A stretch of 20,614 bases of DNA from an uncultured Ruminococcus sp. (GCA_946055445.1 CAMGGF010000004.1:1-20614); one strand, 5' to 3'. Shown: positions 1 to 7,758, counted from the first letter of the stretch. Translations and numbers: made by a program. The notes: generated by a model not told the origin, from the sequence alone.

Positions 1-2
1 GT

Positions 3-566
3 TATTCCTACAATATGGAATACGGGTATTCCTGTATGGGCTATGAAATCGCGGGCGCATTCGGCTCCAAACTTGCCGAGCCCGAAAAAGAAGTGTACGC
101 GATGTGCGGTGACGGCAGTTACTTAATGCTGCATTCGGAACTGGTCACAAGCGTGCAGGAACACAAAAAAATCAATGTTTTGCTGTTTGATAACAGCGGC
201 TTTGGGTGCATCAACAACCTCGAAATGTCCAACGGTATCGGCAATCTTGCCACGGAATTCCGTTTCCGTGACGAAAACGGCGAATTGCTCGGCGATTTGG
301 TGCCGATTGACTTTGCAAAAGCGGCAAGCGGCTACGGTGTGAAAACCTATACCGCGAAAACGCCCGAAGAACTCGAAGCGGCGCTTTTAGACAGCCAAAA
401 ACAAACCGTTTCCACGCTGATTGACATCAAAGTGTTGCCGAAGTCTATGACGGACGGTTACGGCGCTTGGTGGAATGTCGGTGTGGCAAGCACTTCACAA
501 AACGAAGCCGTTCGCGCGGCTTACGCAAATAAAAAAGAAAATTTAGAGAAAGCGAGAAAATACTGA
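3..566 (+). CDS. iolD: 3D-(3,5/4)-trihydroxycyclohexane-1,2-dione hydrolase IolD, C-terminal part (cut by window edge)
   Basis: The reading frame is open from the first bases, so this is the last ~187 residues of a protein that is normally about 640 long. IolD is a thiamine-diphosphate enzyme of myo-inositol catabolism. It opens the ring of the trione made by IolE to give 5-deoxy-glucuronate. The visible part is the ThDP-binding domain: the metal/diphosphate motif begins at GDGSYLM and ends about 28 residues later in the DNSGFGCINN stretch, which fits the GDG-x(~25)-N pattern. The sequence around NNLEMSNGIGNLATEFRFR is characteristic of IolD rather than acetolactate synthase. The first visible ATG at position 15 is an internal methionine, not the start. 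The stop overlaps the iolE start by one base (TGATG), indicating translational coupling. It acts in the cytoplasm. Confidence 0.93.
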   Translation, partial: YSYNMEYGYSCMGYEIAGAFGSKLAEPEKEVYAMCGDGSYLMLHSELVTSVQEHKKINVLLFDNSGFGCINNLEMSNGIGNLATEFRFRDENGELLGDLVPIDFAKAASGYGVKTYTAKTPEELEAALLDSQKQTVSTLIDIKVLPKSMTDGYGAWWNVGVASTSQNEAVRAAYANKKENLEKARKY

Positions 567-1459
567 TGTTAGACAAAAACAAAGTCAAACTCGGCATTGC
601 GCCGATTGCGTGGACAAACGATGATATGCCCGATTTGGGCGCGGAAAACACCTTCCAACAGTGCGTTTCCGAAATGGCGTTGGCAGGCTTTACGGGCTGT
701 GAAGTCGGCAACAAATATCCGAAAGACGCCGTGGAACTGAAAAAAGCGCTGGATTTGCGCGGCATGCAGATTTGCAACGCGTGGTTTTCCACCTTTTTGA
801 CCACCAAACCCTATGAAGAAACCGAGCGCGATTTCATTCGTCACATCACTTTCTTAAAAGAAATGGGTGCAAAAGTGGTCGGCGTTTCCGAACAGGGGCA
901 TTCCATTCAGGGGACGGACAAATCCATTTTCCGCGACAAATATGTGATGAACGATGAAGAATGGGATTTGCTTTGCACAGGGCTTAACAAACTCGGCAAA
1001 GTCGCCAAAGATATGGGCATCGCGCTTTGCTTCCATCACCATATGGGCACCGTGGTACAAACCGCCGCGGAAATCGACCGTATGATGGAAAACACAGACC
1101 CCGAACTGTTCGGCCTTTTGTTTGACAGCGGCCACTTGGCATATTGCGGTGAGGACTATATGGCGGTGCTCAAAAAGTATGCAAACCGCGTGCGCCATGT
1201 GCATTTGAAGGATATTCGCCCCGAAGTGATTGAAAAAGTCAAGGCAGAGAATTTGAGTTTCTTGGACGGCGTGCGTTTGGGTACATTCACCGTGCCCGGC
1301 GACGGTGCACTCGACTTCAAACCGATTTTCGATGTGTTGGAAGAAGTCGGCTATGAGGGCTATGTGCTCGTTGAAGCGGAACAAGACCCCGCAAAAGCCA
1401 ATCCGCTTGAATACGCTATCAAAGCCCGTAAGTATATCAACGAGGTTTCAGGCTTATAA
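566..1459 (+). CDS. iolE: myo-inosose-2 dehydratase IolE
   Basis: This 297-residue protein has the family's usual length and a sugar-phosphate isomerase/epimerase-like TIM barrel. IolE removes water from 2-keto-myo-inositol (scyllo-inosose) to give the trione used by IolD. The N-terminus carries the signature GIAPIAWTNDDMPDLG (residues 10-25). Probable metal and substrate ligands are visible at HHH 157-159, DSGH 187-190, HVHLKD 211-216 and E270 in LVEAEQDP. The ATG overlaps the iolD stop by one base, so the start is well fixed. It is the last canonical iol gene before an AT-rich insertion. No terminator hairpin follows, so transcription may continue into the acyltransferase and on to iolA. 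Confidence 0.95.
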   Translation: MLDKNKVKLGIAPIAWTNDDMPDLGAENTFQQCVSEMALAGFTGCEVGNKYPKDAVELKKALDLRGMQICNAWFSTFLTTKPYEETERDFIRHITFLKEMGAKVVGVSEQGHSIQGTDKSIFRDKYVMNDEEWDLLCTGLNKLGKVAKDMGIALCFHHHMGTVVQTAAEIDRMMENTDPELFGLLFDSGHLAYCGEDYMAVLKKYANRVRHVHLKDIRPEVIEKVKAENLSFLDGVRLGTFTVPGDGALDFKPIFDVLEEVGYEGYVLVEAEQDPAKANPLEYAIKARKYINEVSGL

Positions 1460-1505
1460 TCAAAAATCTGCTGTTATTTTGAATGCAGTGGTTACATCTT
1501 GATAC

Positions 1506-1513
1506 GGGGGGGG
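1506..1513 (+). repeat. G8 homopolymer tract at the 5' end of the acyltransferase gene
   Basis: Eight consecutive G lie between two candidate start codons (1483 and 1531) of the acyltransferase. If translation starts at 1483 the tract is coding, and a one-base slip would shut the gene off. If it starts at 1519 or 1531 the tract is in the leader and might serve as a poor G-rich ribosome site. Confidence 0.6.
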
Positions 1514-1530
1514 ATTTGGTGCAAGCGCCG

Positions 1531-2688
1531 ATGTATCTAACAAGGCAATATAATAAGATACAGAAAATACAAACTCGTGCAACAAATACGAAAATGAATT
1601 TTATAAAAGCATTCGCTATTTTTGCAGTAGTCTGTGTACATTGTAACGGTTCCATTACATATTTTATGGGGGATTGGTTGCATCCAAGTTTTTATTATTT
1701 AACTGTATTTGTTTTTGTTGCAGGATATTTTTATAAAAAAGAAAATGATTCAAATAACTTTTGGCGATTCATTCAGCAAAAATGCTTAACATTGGTTATA
1801 CCGTATTTCACATGGAATTTATTTTACGGTATATTGTCTACTGTTGTGCGAAAAGTTGGCCTTGTTGAATACGGTGATGACCTGTCTTTCGCCTCTTTAT
1901 TTGTCAGACCTTGGATTGATGGGCATCAATACCATTTTAATATTGCGTCTTGGTTTTTGCTGTCTTTGTTTTTAGTCAGTGTTTTTACTTGTACGCTCAG
2001 AGCCATTTTACAGAAAATGCATTTGCTGAATGATTACTTGCTTTTGGCGGCTTTATTCGCAGTTTCGATACTATCTGTTCTATATGCGCAGCGTGGCTAT
2101 AATACCGATTGGCTACTTTGTTTCGTACGCGCAGGCTTCTTATTGCCCTTTTTTCAATTGGGTTTTGTCTACAAGAAATTTGAAAAAATTTTAGATGAAA
2201 ATCGATTGATTGTGATACCAGTTTTAACGGTTGCTTTATATCTTATCTTTGTTCTCAATCAAGGACCTTTGGGACTAAACTGCGTATTCGCGCGCTTTGA
2301 TGGAAATCCGTTACTGCTTATTATGACGCAAATTATTGTTTTGGTGTTGTTTTCAACGGTTTGCAGTATTTTGGTACCGTCTTTTGAATCCTCAAAACTG
2401 ATTCGTTACATCGGGGATCATACCTTTACGGTGATGATGCACCATCCGGTTTGGATTTTTTTTGCCAATACCGTGTTGTATGCGTTAAGCCGTTTTCTAC
2501 ATATAACTTCCTTTGATGTAGAGCAATATCGAACAACGATTTGGTATTGTTATCCGTGGCGGGATTCGAGAAACTACTTATTCTATGTGGCGTTTGCCAT
2601 GTTTATGCCGTTGCTACTGAAATGGGCATGGGATAAGGTTATCGTTTTATTATATCAAAAGAAAACTAAAAAAAATTTAAGTTCCTGA
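1531..2688 (+). CDS. membrane acyltransferase, acyltransferase-3 (AT3) family
   Basis: This is a polytopic membrane protein of about 385 residues with around ten hydrophobic segments. It resembles acyltransferase-3 enzymes that O-acylate surface polysaccharides or other envelope glycans; the substrate cannot be told from sequence. The first helix has the family pattern NFIKAFAIFAVVCVHCNG with the conserved histidine (H37 from this start). SWFLLSLFLV and the late GDHTFTVMMHHPVW are also AT3-like. The start is uncertain. The frame is open from ATG 1483, where no ribosome site is seen, and GTG 1519, ATG 1531 and ATG 1594 are alternatives. A run of eight G lies at 1506-1513. The gene is visibly AT-richer than its neighbours and has no role in inositol breakdown, which suggests transfer into the iol operon. 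Its stop codon touches the ribosome site of iolA. Confidence 0.82.
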   Translation: MYLTRQYNKIQKIQTRATNTKMNFIKAFAIFAVVCVHCNGSITYFMGDWLHPSFYYLTVFVFVAGYFYKKENDSNNFWRFIQQKCLTLVIPYFTWNLFYGILSTVVRKVGLVEYGDDLSFASLFVRPWIDGHQYHFNIASWFLLSLFLVSVFTCTLRAILQKMHLLNDYLLLAALFAVSILSVLYAQRGYNTDWLLCFVRAGFLLPFFQLGFVYKKFEKILDENRLIVIPVLTVALYLIFVLNQGPLGLNCVFARFDGNPLLLIMTQIIVLVLFSTVCSILVPSFESSKLIRYIGDHTFTVMMHHPVWIFFANTVLYALSRFLHITSFDVEQYRTTIWYCYPWRDSRNYLFYVAFAMFMPLLLKWAWDKVIVLLYQKKTKKNLSS

Positions 2689-2702
2689 AAGGAGTACATA
2701 CA

Positions 2703-4211
2703 ATGGCAGTTGAAAAATTACAGTATTTTGTAAACGGTCAGTTCAAGGATTCCAAAACCGATACTTGGTATGACCTGCACAATCCCAGCACCGGCGAGGT
2801 AACAGGGCAGGCGCCTTGCTGCACCAACGATGAGGTGCTGGAAGCAATCGAAGCGGCAAAAGCGGCATATCCCGCATGGCGTGCCGTTCCCGCCATCAAG
2901 CGCGCGCAGATTCTTTACAAAATCCGCGACTTGATTATCGAAAATATGGAAGAACTCACCATGTGCGTTGCCAAAGAAAACGGCAAGGTTTGGTCGGAGG
3001 CGGAGGGCGATGTGCTCAAAGCCAAAGAAGGCACGGAACTTGCTACACAAGTGCCGTCTTTGATGATGGGCGAGAGTCTTATGGACGCGTCAACAGGCTA
3101 TGATACGGTGAAATACCGCGAGCCTTTGGGCGTATTCGCAGGCATCGTGCCCGTAAACTTCCCCGCAATGATTCCGTTCGGCTGGATGGCGCCTACCTGC
3201 ATTGCAACAGGCAATACCATGGTTTTAAAAGCCGCATCTTTAACACCGAAAACCGCAATGCTGTTTGCGAAAATTTATAAAGAAGCGGGCGTGCCCGACG
3301 GCGTTATCAATGTTGTCACCTGTTCGAGAAACGAAATCAACACCATTCTCGACCACCCCGATGTTAAGGGTATCACTTTCGTAGGGTCAACACCTGTCGG
3401 CTTAAAAATCTATCAGCGCGCCGCCGCCGCAGGCAAGCGTTGCCAGGCACTTTGCCAGGCGAAAAACCACGCGCTGGTTATGGCAGACGCGGCACTCGAA
3501 AGAACCGTTGCAGGCGTTATCAACTCCGCATACGGCTGTGCGGGTCAGCGTTGTATGGCGCTTTCCTGCTGTGTTGTGGAAGAAGCGATTGCCGACAAAT
3601 TCGTCGCAGAACTGAAAAAGCAGGCAGAAAAAATCAAAGTCGGTCCTTCGTGGGATAAATCCTCTAAACTCGGCCCGATTACCTATGAAAAGCACTATAA
3701 AGAAGTCCTTGCCGACATCGACAAAGGTGTCGCCGAGGGCGCAGAATTGGTGCTCGACGGCAGAAACTGCGTGGTCGAGGGCTATGAAAACGGCTATTTC
3801 GTCGGCCCCACCATTTTTGACCATGTGACAGAGGATATGACCATCGGCAGTGACGAAGTGTTCGGTCCTGTGCTTTGCATTAAGCGTTGCAAGGATTTCA
3901 AAGAGGGTTTGGAGATTATGAATTCCAACCCCTACGCCAACGGCTCTGTAATTTACACGCAAAGCGGCTACTTTGCCCGCGAATTTGCACGCCATACCGA
4001 CGGCGGTCAGGTTGGTATCAATGTGGGTATTCCCGTACCCGTCGGCTTCTTCCCGTTCTCGGGGCATAAGCAGTCCTTCTTCGGGGATCTCCATTGCCTC
4101 GGCAAAGACGCATACCGTTTCTTTACCGAAAGCAAGGCAGTCACCACCCATTGGTTTGACGAAGAAGAAAAGACCACGACGAATGTTTCCACTTGGGACG
4201 GCACAATCTGA
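2703..4211 (+). CDS. iolA: CoA-acylating methylmalonate-semialdehyde dehydrogenase IolA/MmsA
   Basis: This is a 502-residue aldehyde dehydrogenase of the MmsA/IolA branch. In inositol catabolism it converts malonate semialdehyde to acetyl-CoA with NAD and CoA, releasing CO2; in valine catabolism the substrate is methylmalonate semialdehyde. Family signs are PVNFPAMIPFGWM (150-162), the nucleotide-binding turn FVGSTPVG (226-233), AKNHALVM (253-260) where classical ALDHs have the general-base glutamate, the catalytic cysteine C284 in GQRCMAL, and EVFGPVL (385-391). The usual Gly-Ala before AKNH is Cys-Gln here (251-252). A strong AAAGGAG ribosome site overlaps the preceding stop and fixes the ATG. 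It sits between two inserted units but keeps its own ribosome site, so it should be expressed as part of the iol transcript. Cytoplasmic. Confidence 0.95.
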   Translation: MAVEKLQYFVNGQFKDSKTDTWYDLHNPSTGEVTGQAPCCTNDEVLEAIEAAKAAYPAWRAVPAIKRAQILYKIRDLIIENMEELTMCVAKENGKVWSEAEGDVLKAKEGTELATQVPSLMMGESLMDASTGYDTVKYREPLGVFAGIVPVNFPAMIPFGWMAPTCIATGNTMVLKAASLTPKTAMLFAKIYKEAGVPDGVINVVTCSRNEINTILDHPDVKGITFVGSTPVGLKIYQRAAAAGKRCQALCQAKNHALVMADAALERTVAGVINSAYGCAGQRCMALSCCVVEEAIADKFVAELKKQAEKIKVGPSWDKSSKLGPITYEKHYKEVLADIDKGVAEGAELVLDGRNCVVEGYENGYFVGPTIFDHVTEDMTIGSDEVFGPVLCIKRCKDFKEGLEIMNSNPYANGSVIYTQSGYFAREFARHTDGGQVGINVGIPVPVGFFPFSGHKQSFFGDLHCLGKDAYRFFTESKAVTTHWFDEEEKTTTNVSTWDGTI

Positions 4212-4242
4212 TTTTTCATCGTTTTAGTTGAAAATTTATAGT

Positions 4243-4266
4243 GTAGGGCGGGGGCTTGCTCCCGCC
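4243..4266 (+). repeat. REP-like palindrome (copy 1), upstream of the RAYT gene
   Basis: A 24-nt unit made of a GTAG tag, a 9-nt arm GGCGGGGGC, a TT loop and the arm GCTCCCGCC. The arms pair over 9 bp with one G-U pair. The same 24 nt occur inverted at 4609-4632. It lies 17 nt before the RAYT start codon, so it could also fold in the leader over the ribosome site. A GTAG tetranucleotide 5' of the hairpin is the known recognition feature of E. coli RAYT/REP elements. Confidence 0.85.
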
Positions 4267-4424
4267 GCAGAAAAAATATCAATATGTTAAACAATGAACT
4301 GCCAAAACGCAAGCATCCAAGATTAAAGCAATACGATTACAGCGCAAACGGTTATTATTTCGTGACAATTTGCTGTAAAGATATGCGTTGCTTTTTCGGG
4401 AAAATCACACATATTGCCGATAGC

Positions 4425-4447
4425 GTAGGGTGCGTCTTGCTCCCAAC
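4425..4447 (+). repeat. decayed REP-like copy (copy 2) at the RAYT frameshift
   Basis: It shares GTAGGG at the 5' end and the CTTGCTCCC core with copy 1 but is 23 rather than 24 nt long and its stem no longer pairs well. The one-base shortfall coincides with the point where the transposase frame breaks. Confidence 0.6.
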
Positions 4448-4608
4448 GAAAGGGCTCATAATGATACAATTTTAACCCTTTCTTCCTATGGGCAAATGGC
4501 TGAAAAGCAGTTATTTGCGCTGGAAGAACGGTATGATTATGTGACAATCGACAAATATGTGATTATGCCGAACCATATTCACGCAATTCTTATTCTTGAC
4601 GGTGAAAC

Positions 4609-4632
4609 GGCGGGAGCAAGCCCCCGCCCTAC
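4609..4632 (-). repeat. REP-like palindrome (copy 3, inverted) inside the RAYT gene
   Basis: This is the exact reverse complement of the 24-nt unit at 4243-4266. It lies within the transposase coding frame, right after the HUH motif, and is translated there as an AGASPRPT-type peptide. Being 24 nt long and stop-free in that frame, it does not disturb the reading frame. Confidence 0.88.
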
Positions 4633-4846
4633 ATTGTCTGATATAATTTGCACCTATAAGTCTTTAACCACGAGAAACTGTAATCAAATAGGGAATTACA
4701 AAGGCAGACAGATATTCCAAAATTCATTTTATGATAGAATTATCACAAGTGAAGAAGGGTATCTGGAAGTATGGCAGTATATTGATGAAAACCCACGCAA
4801 GTGGCAAAATGACGAATATTATATTTAATATATCGGAGGTATCTCT

Positions 4847-5854
4847 ATGTTAAAAATCGGTATTATCGGTGCGGGGCGCATCGGTAAGGTACATTTGGAA
4901 TCCATTTCCTACCATGTAAAAAACGCAACGGTTGTTGCTATGGCAGACCCCTTTATGAATGATGAAACAGAGGCTTTCATCAAGGGCTTCGGCGTTGAAA
5001 AAATCTATAAGGATTACAAAGAAATCATCAACGATGCAGAAATTGACGCAGTTATGGTTTGTTCTTCTACCGACACCCATGCGCCGATTTCCATTGAGGC
5101 AATTAACGCAGGCAAGCATGTTTTCTGTGAAAAACCCCTTGCAAATACCGTTGACAAAATCCTCGAAATCGCTGACGCATTGAAAGCGCACCCCGAAGTG
5201 AAATTCCAGGTTGGCTTTAACCGCCGCTTTGACCACAACTTTGCCGCAATTCGTAAGGCGTATGACGAGGGCAAAATCGGCGACGCACAAATTCTCAAAA
5301 TCACTTCCCGTGACCCCCAGGCACCGCCTGTCGGCTATTGTGCGGCAAGCATTTTCCTCGATATGACCATTCACGATTTCGATATGGCTTGCTTCCTTAC
5401 CAACAGCGATGTTGAGGAACTGTACGTGTATGCAGACGCGCTGATTAACCCCGGCATTCGCGAATACGGCGATTTTGATACCGCCATTATCTCTATGAAA
5501 ATGGCAAACGGCGCCCTTGCCGTGATTGACAACTCCCGACAGGCAATGTACGGCTATGACCAGAGAGCAGAACTTTTCGGTTCAAAAGGTATGGTTGCAA
5601 CCGCAAACGATACGCTTTCCTCCGCAGTGATTTCCACCGCAGACGGCGTAACAGGGGAAAAGCCCCTCTATTTCTTCCTCGAAAGATATATGGAAAGTTT
5701 TTCGCAGGAAGTCAGAGAATTCTGCGATGCCGTTGAAAACGATACGGAAACGCCCGTCGGTATTCACGCAGGCTTGCAGTCGGTTAAAATTGCGCTTGCC
5801 GCCGAAAAATCGGCAAACGAGGGCAGACCTGTTAAACTTTCCGAAATTCAGTAA
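4847..5854 (+). CDS. iolG: inositol 2-dehydrogenase IolG (Gfo/Idh/MocA family)
   Basis: This 335-residue protein is an NAD-dependent oxidoreductase that turns myo-inositol into scyllo-inosose, the first step of the pathway. The N-terminal Rossmann fold starts with GIIGAGRIG (5-13), and an aspartate at the end of strand 2 (D34 in MADP) favours NAD. The catalytic triad of the family is present: K96 in EKP, D172 and H176 in LDMTIHDFDM. The GFNRRFDHNF segment (123-132) is also typical. A GGAGG ribosome site at 4835-4839 fixes the ATG. It follows the RAYT unit by 18 nt and is followed after 12 nt by the TfoX-domain gene. Related scyllo-inositol dehydrogenases exist, but the neighbours iolD, iolE and iolA argue for IolG. 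Confidence 0.93.
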   Translation: MLKIGIIGAGRIGKVHLESISYHVKNATVVAMADPFMNDETEAFIKGFGVEKIYKDYKEIINDAEIDAVMVCSSTDTHAPISIEAINAGKHVFCEKPLANTVDKILEIADALKAHPEVKFQVGFNRRFDHNFAAIRKAYDEGKIGDAQILKITSRDPQAPPVGYCAASIFLDMTIHDFDMACFLTNSDVEELYVYADALINPGIREYGDFDTAIISMKMANGALAVIDNSRQAMYGYDQRAELFGSKGMVATANDTLSSAVISTADGVTGEKPLYFFLERYMESFSQEVREFCDAVENDTETPVGIHAGLQSVKIALAAEKSANEGRPVKLSEIQ

Positions 5855-5866
5855 CAGGGGAAGACT

Positions 5867-6187
5867 ATGGCAACCAATTTAGCGTTTGCGCAATATGTCT
5901 GTGAGCAGATTGCGCCTTGCGGCTGTGTACGGTATCGCAAAATGTTCGGTGAATATATGGTGTATGTCAACGATAAACCGCTTTTCATGGTTTGTGACAA
6001 TACCGTATTTGTCAAGCAGTTGGAAGTCCTTTCCAATTTGCTCGGCGAAAACGAAATCGGTCTGCCTTATGACGGCGCAAAACCGCATTACATCATAGAC
6101 GCGGATGACCGCGAACAACTGCAAGCGGTGGCAAACCTGTTGGAGCCGTTGACCGCATTGCCAAAATCGCGCAAAAAGAAAGTGTAA
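5867..6187 (+). CDS. TfoX N-terminal domain protein
   Basis: This 106-residue cytoplasmic protein matches the TfoX/Sxy N-terminal domain pattern, with RYRKMFGEYMVYVNDKPLFMVCDNTVFVKQ at residues 22-51. In Gammaproteobacteria Sxy/TfoX controls competence with CRP. In Bacillota such single-domain proteins are common and mostly uncharacterised, so no competence role should be assumed. The C-terminus is basic (KSRKKKV). AGGGGAAG just upstream is its ribosome site. It is the last gene of the iol transcript, 12 nt after iolG, followed by a strong hairpin. Whether it serves inositol catabolism or merely travels with the operon is unknown. Confidence 0.8.
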   Translation: MATNLAFAQYVCEQIAPCGCVRYRKMFGEYMVYVNDKPLFMVCDNTVFVKQLEVLSNLLGENEIGLPYDGAKPHYIIDADDREQLQAVANLLEPLTALPKSRKKKV

Positions 6188-6195
6188 AAAACGAA

Positions 6196-6236
6196 CCCCG
6201 CTGTTCTCGTAGCAGAGAACGGCGGGGAATTTTTAT
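6196..6236. terminator. bidirectional intrinsic terminator
   Basis: A 13-bp stem (6196-6208 with 6215-6227, one G-U pair) has a 6-nt loop. On the plus strand it is followed by an ATTTTTATT tract. Read on the minus strand it is followed after a few bases by a run of six T. It lies between the convergent iol operon and symporter gene and can serve both. Confidence 0.88.
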
Positions 6237-6252
6237 TCGGGTTTAATGGGTA

Positions 6253-7680
6253 TTATGCCTGTTTTTCGCGGCGTTCTTTGAGTTCTCTTTCCACCAGCGC
6301 GCGTTTTTCGGGCGTGTAGTGGATAAAGAGAAGCGGAATAATGCTCAGCAGGCTTGCAAGCGCCGGCGTGAGCATAACAAGCGGCCAAATCCATCGGTCA
6401 AACGCCGCAGACTGTGTGCCGACAAACACGCCTACACTGTCGTCTACCGCCTTGTAGTCCATAAGATGTAACGCGAGCGTGGCAAGCCCTGCGGTAATGC
6501 CGCTGGAAATCTTGGTGAAAAAGGTTTGCATTGAAAAGGTAACACCCTCGGTGCGTTTGCCGGTTTTCCATTCCATATAATCAATACTGTCGCAGAAAAT
6601 CGAGGTTTGCGCAATGGAAACCGCGCCGAGCGGGATACACCCAATGCCGATAAGCCCCATACCAATCCAAAGTCCTACACCGTCATAGCCGACAAAATAG
6701 GCGATTATGCGCACAGCAATGTTACAACTTTGCATAAAGATAAGCGCGTTGACATAAGATTTAAAAATCTTCTTCATTTTGTTGGCAAACAACATACCGA
6801 TAAAGCCGGGCGCGCCTGTAACGGCGGCATAAATGGTGGTTAAGCCTAACGCGCCGATAAAACTGCCTGCGCCCAAAAAGTCTGACGGCAGTTTGTATTT
6901 GAAAAAGTATGTAACCAACTGACCGCCGAAGCCCACCGCGCCCAAGAGATTGGAAAGGGTAACGAGCATCAGCATTCTGTTTTTGAACAAAAGGGAAAAA
7001 CATTCCAGCATAGAGGATTGCTGGTTTTGCGGATTTGGGTGAATGCGTTCTTGTGCGGCATACGCGCGGTAACTGAGCATTGCGCCGCCCAAGCCGAAAA
7101 TCACGGCGAACACCAAGGTCATCAGCGCCATACTGCTGCCCGTGATATTGGCAATCATTTCGAGTACCATCGGAATGCCCATGCTGAATATGCCGTATAT
7201 GGTCGAGCCGACGGTGCGCGCCCATTGCACAAATTTATCGCGTTCCGCAGAGTCGGGCGAAACCGCGGCGGTAATGCCCCACATCGCAACATCTTGCACC
7301 GTGTAGACCAAATCCCACGCGATATACATAATAATAAAGTACGAAACGCGCAGCCACAACAGACTTTCTTCTGTGGAGAACACAATAAACAAAAGCACCG
7401 TAGCAATACCGACCGGCAAAGGCGTATATCGCAAAAACGGGCGCAGTTTCTCACCGTTTTTAAAGGTATGACGGTCAATTATCGAGCCGATAATCGGGTC
7501 GTTAACGCCGTCCCAAACTTTCATCACGATAAGCAACACCGACACCGTAAGCGCCGGAAACATCGCAATATCTGTCATAAAATAGGTGAAAAAAGAACCC
7601 CCGATAAACGAATACACCAAATTCTGACCGGAAAGCCCGATGTAAAAACTGCGGCTTTCCTTTTTGTTGATATATTGCAT
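6253..7680 (-). CDS. glycoside-pentoside-hexuronide (GPH) type sugar:cation symporter, MFS superfamily
   Basis: This 475-residue membrane protein has about 12 hydrophobic segments and looks like a MelB/XylP-type symporter. The first part holds SGQNLVYSFIGGSFFTYFMTD, and the GPH signature WDGVNDPIIGSIIDRH sits after the second helix, with the Asp-Asn-Asp residues that bind cation and sugar in MelB. A central cytoplasmic loop and a charged C-terminal tail (ELKERREKQA) also fit. The frame is open further upstream, but ATG 7680 is preceded by AAAGGCGG nine bases away and starts the protein as the family does. A sigma-70-like promoter lies upstream at 7730-7758. The substrate is unknown; inositol or a fucosylated sugar would fit the neighbours, but this is only inference. 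Confidence 0.88.
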   Translation of the reverse strand: MQYINKKESRSFYIGLSGQNLVYSFIGGSFFTYFMTDIAMFPALTVSVLLIVMKVWDGVNDPIIGSIIDRHTFKNGEKLRPFLRYTPLPVGIATVLLFIVFSTEESLLWLRVSYFIIMYIAWDLVYTVQDVAMWGITAAVSPDSAERDKFVQWARTVGSTIYGIFSMGIPMVLEMIANITGSSMALMTLVFAVIFGLGGAMLSYRAYAAQERIHPNPQNQQSSMLECFSLLFKNRMLMLVTLSNLLGAVGFGGQLVTYFFKYKLPSDFLGAGSFIGALGLTTIYAAVTGAPGFIGMLFANKMKKIFKSYVNALIFMQSCNIAVRIIAYFVGYDGVGLWIGMGLIGIGCIPLGAVSIAQTSIFCDSIDYMEWKTGKRTEGVTFSMQTFFTKISSGITAGLATLALHLMDYKAVDDSVGVFVGTQSAAFDRWIWPLVMLTPALASLLSIIPLLFIHYTPEKRALVERELKERREKQA

Positions 7681-7729
7681 AAAAATGCGCCGCCTTTCAA
7701 AGCGTAAGATGTTTTGTATGCTGTGTTTT

Positions 7730-7758
7730 ATTATACACGAAAACACGGTACGGCGCAA
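7730..7758 (-). promoter_or_regulatory. sigma-70/SigA-type promoter for the symporter gene
   Basis: On the minus strand a perfect TATAAT (7735-7730) is preceded by 17 bp and TTGCGC (7758-7753). The -10 ends 49 bp before the ATG at 7680. Confidence 0.55.

Larger units (their letters stand above)
4284..4828 (+). pseudogene. REP-associated tyrosine transposase (IS200/IS605-like Y1 domain), frameshifted
   Basis: Two overlapping frames together encode one RAYT-type HUH transposase of about 181 residues. The first (4284-4475) gives the N-terminal part KRKHPRLKQYDYSANGYYFVTICC. The second, open from about 4424 to 4828, gives LSSYGQMAEK, the HUH metal motif PNHIHAI (codons near 4568-4588) and the catalytic-tyrosine segment VWQYIDENPRKW. 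RAYTs cut and mobilise REP palindromes as single-stranded DNA. The frames join if one base is restored inside the decayed REP copy at 4425-4447; the join would then read like VGRGLAP. The second frame has an in-frame stop at 4421 and only a GTG (4430) as a possible start, without a ribosome site. An inverted, intact REP lies in frame at 4609-4632 (read as AGASPRPT). The unit interrupts the iol operon. I infer an inactivated element; a sequencing error or frameshifting is less likely but possible. Confidence 0.85.

Noticed and set aside
3402..4151. Long minus-strand open frame (249 codons) opposite iolA
   Set aside because: It lies wholly antisense to a motif-complete dehydrogenase and has no ribosome site or family resemblance; it is a shadow of the coding frame.
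4421..4475. Programmed -1 frameshifting in the transposase, as in some insertion sequences
   Set aside because: No canonical slippery heptamer was seen in the overlap in the right frame, and a one-base loss within a REP copy explains the break more simply.
7018..7707. Plus-strand open frame (229 codons) opposite the symporter
   Set aside because: The product is His/Arg-rich with no recognisable domain and is antisense to a well-supported membrane protein.
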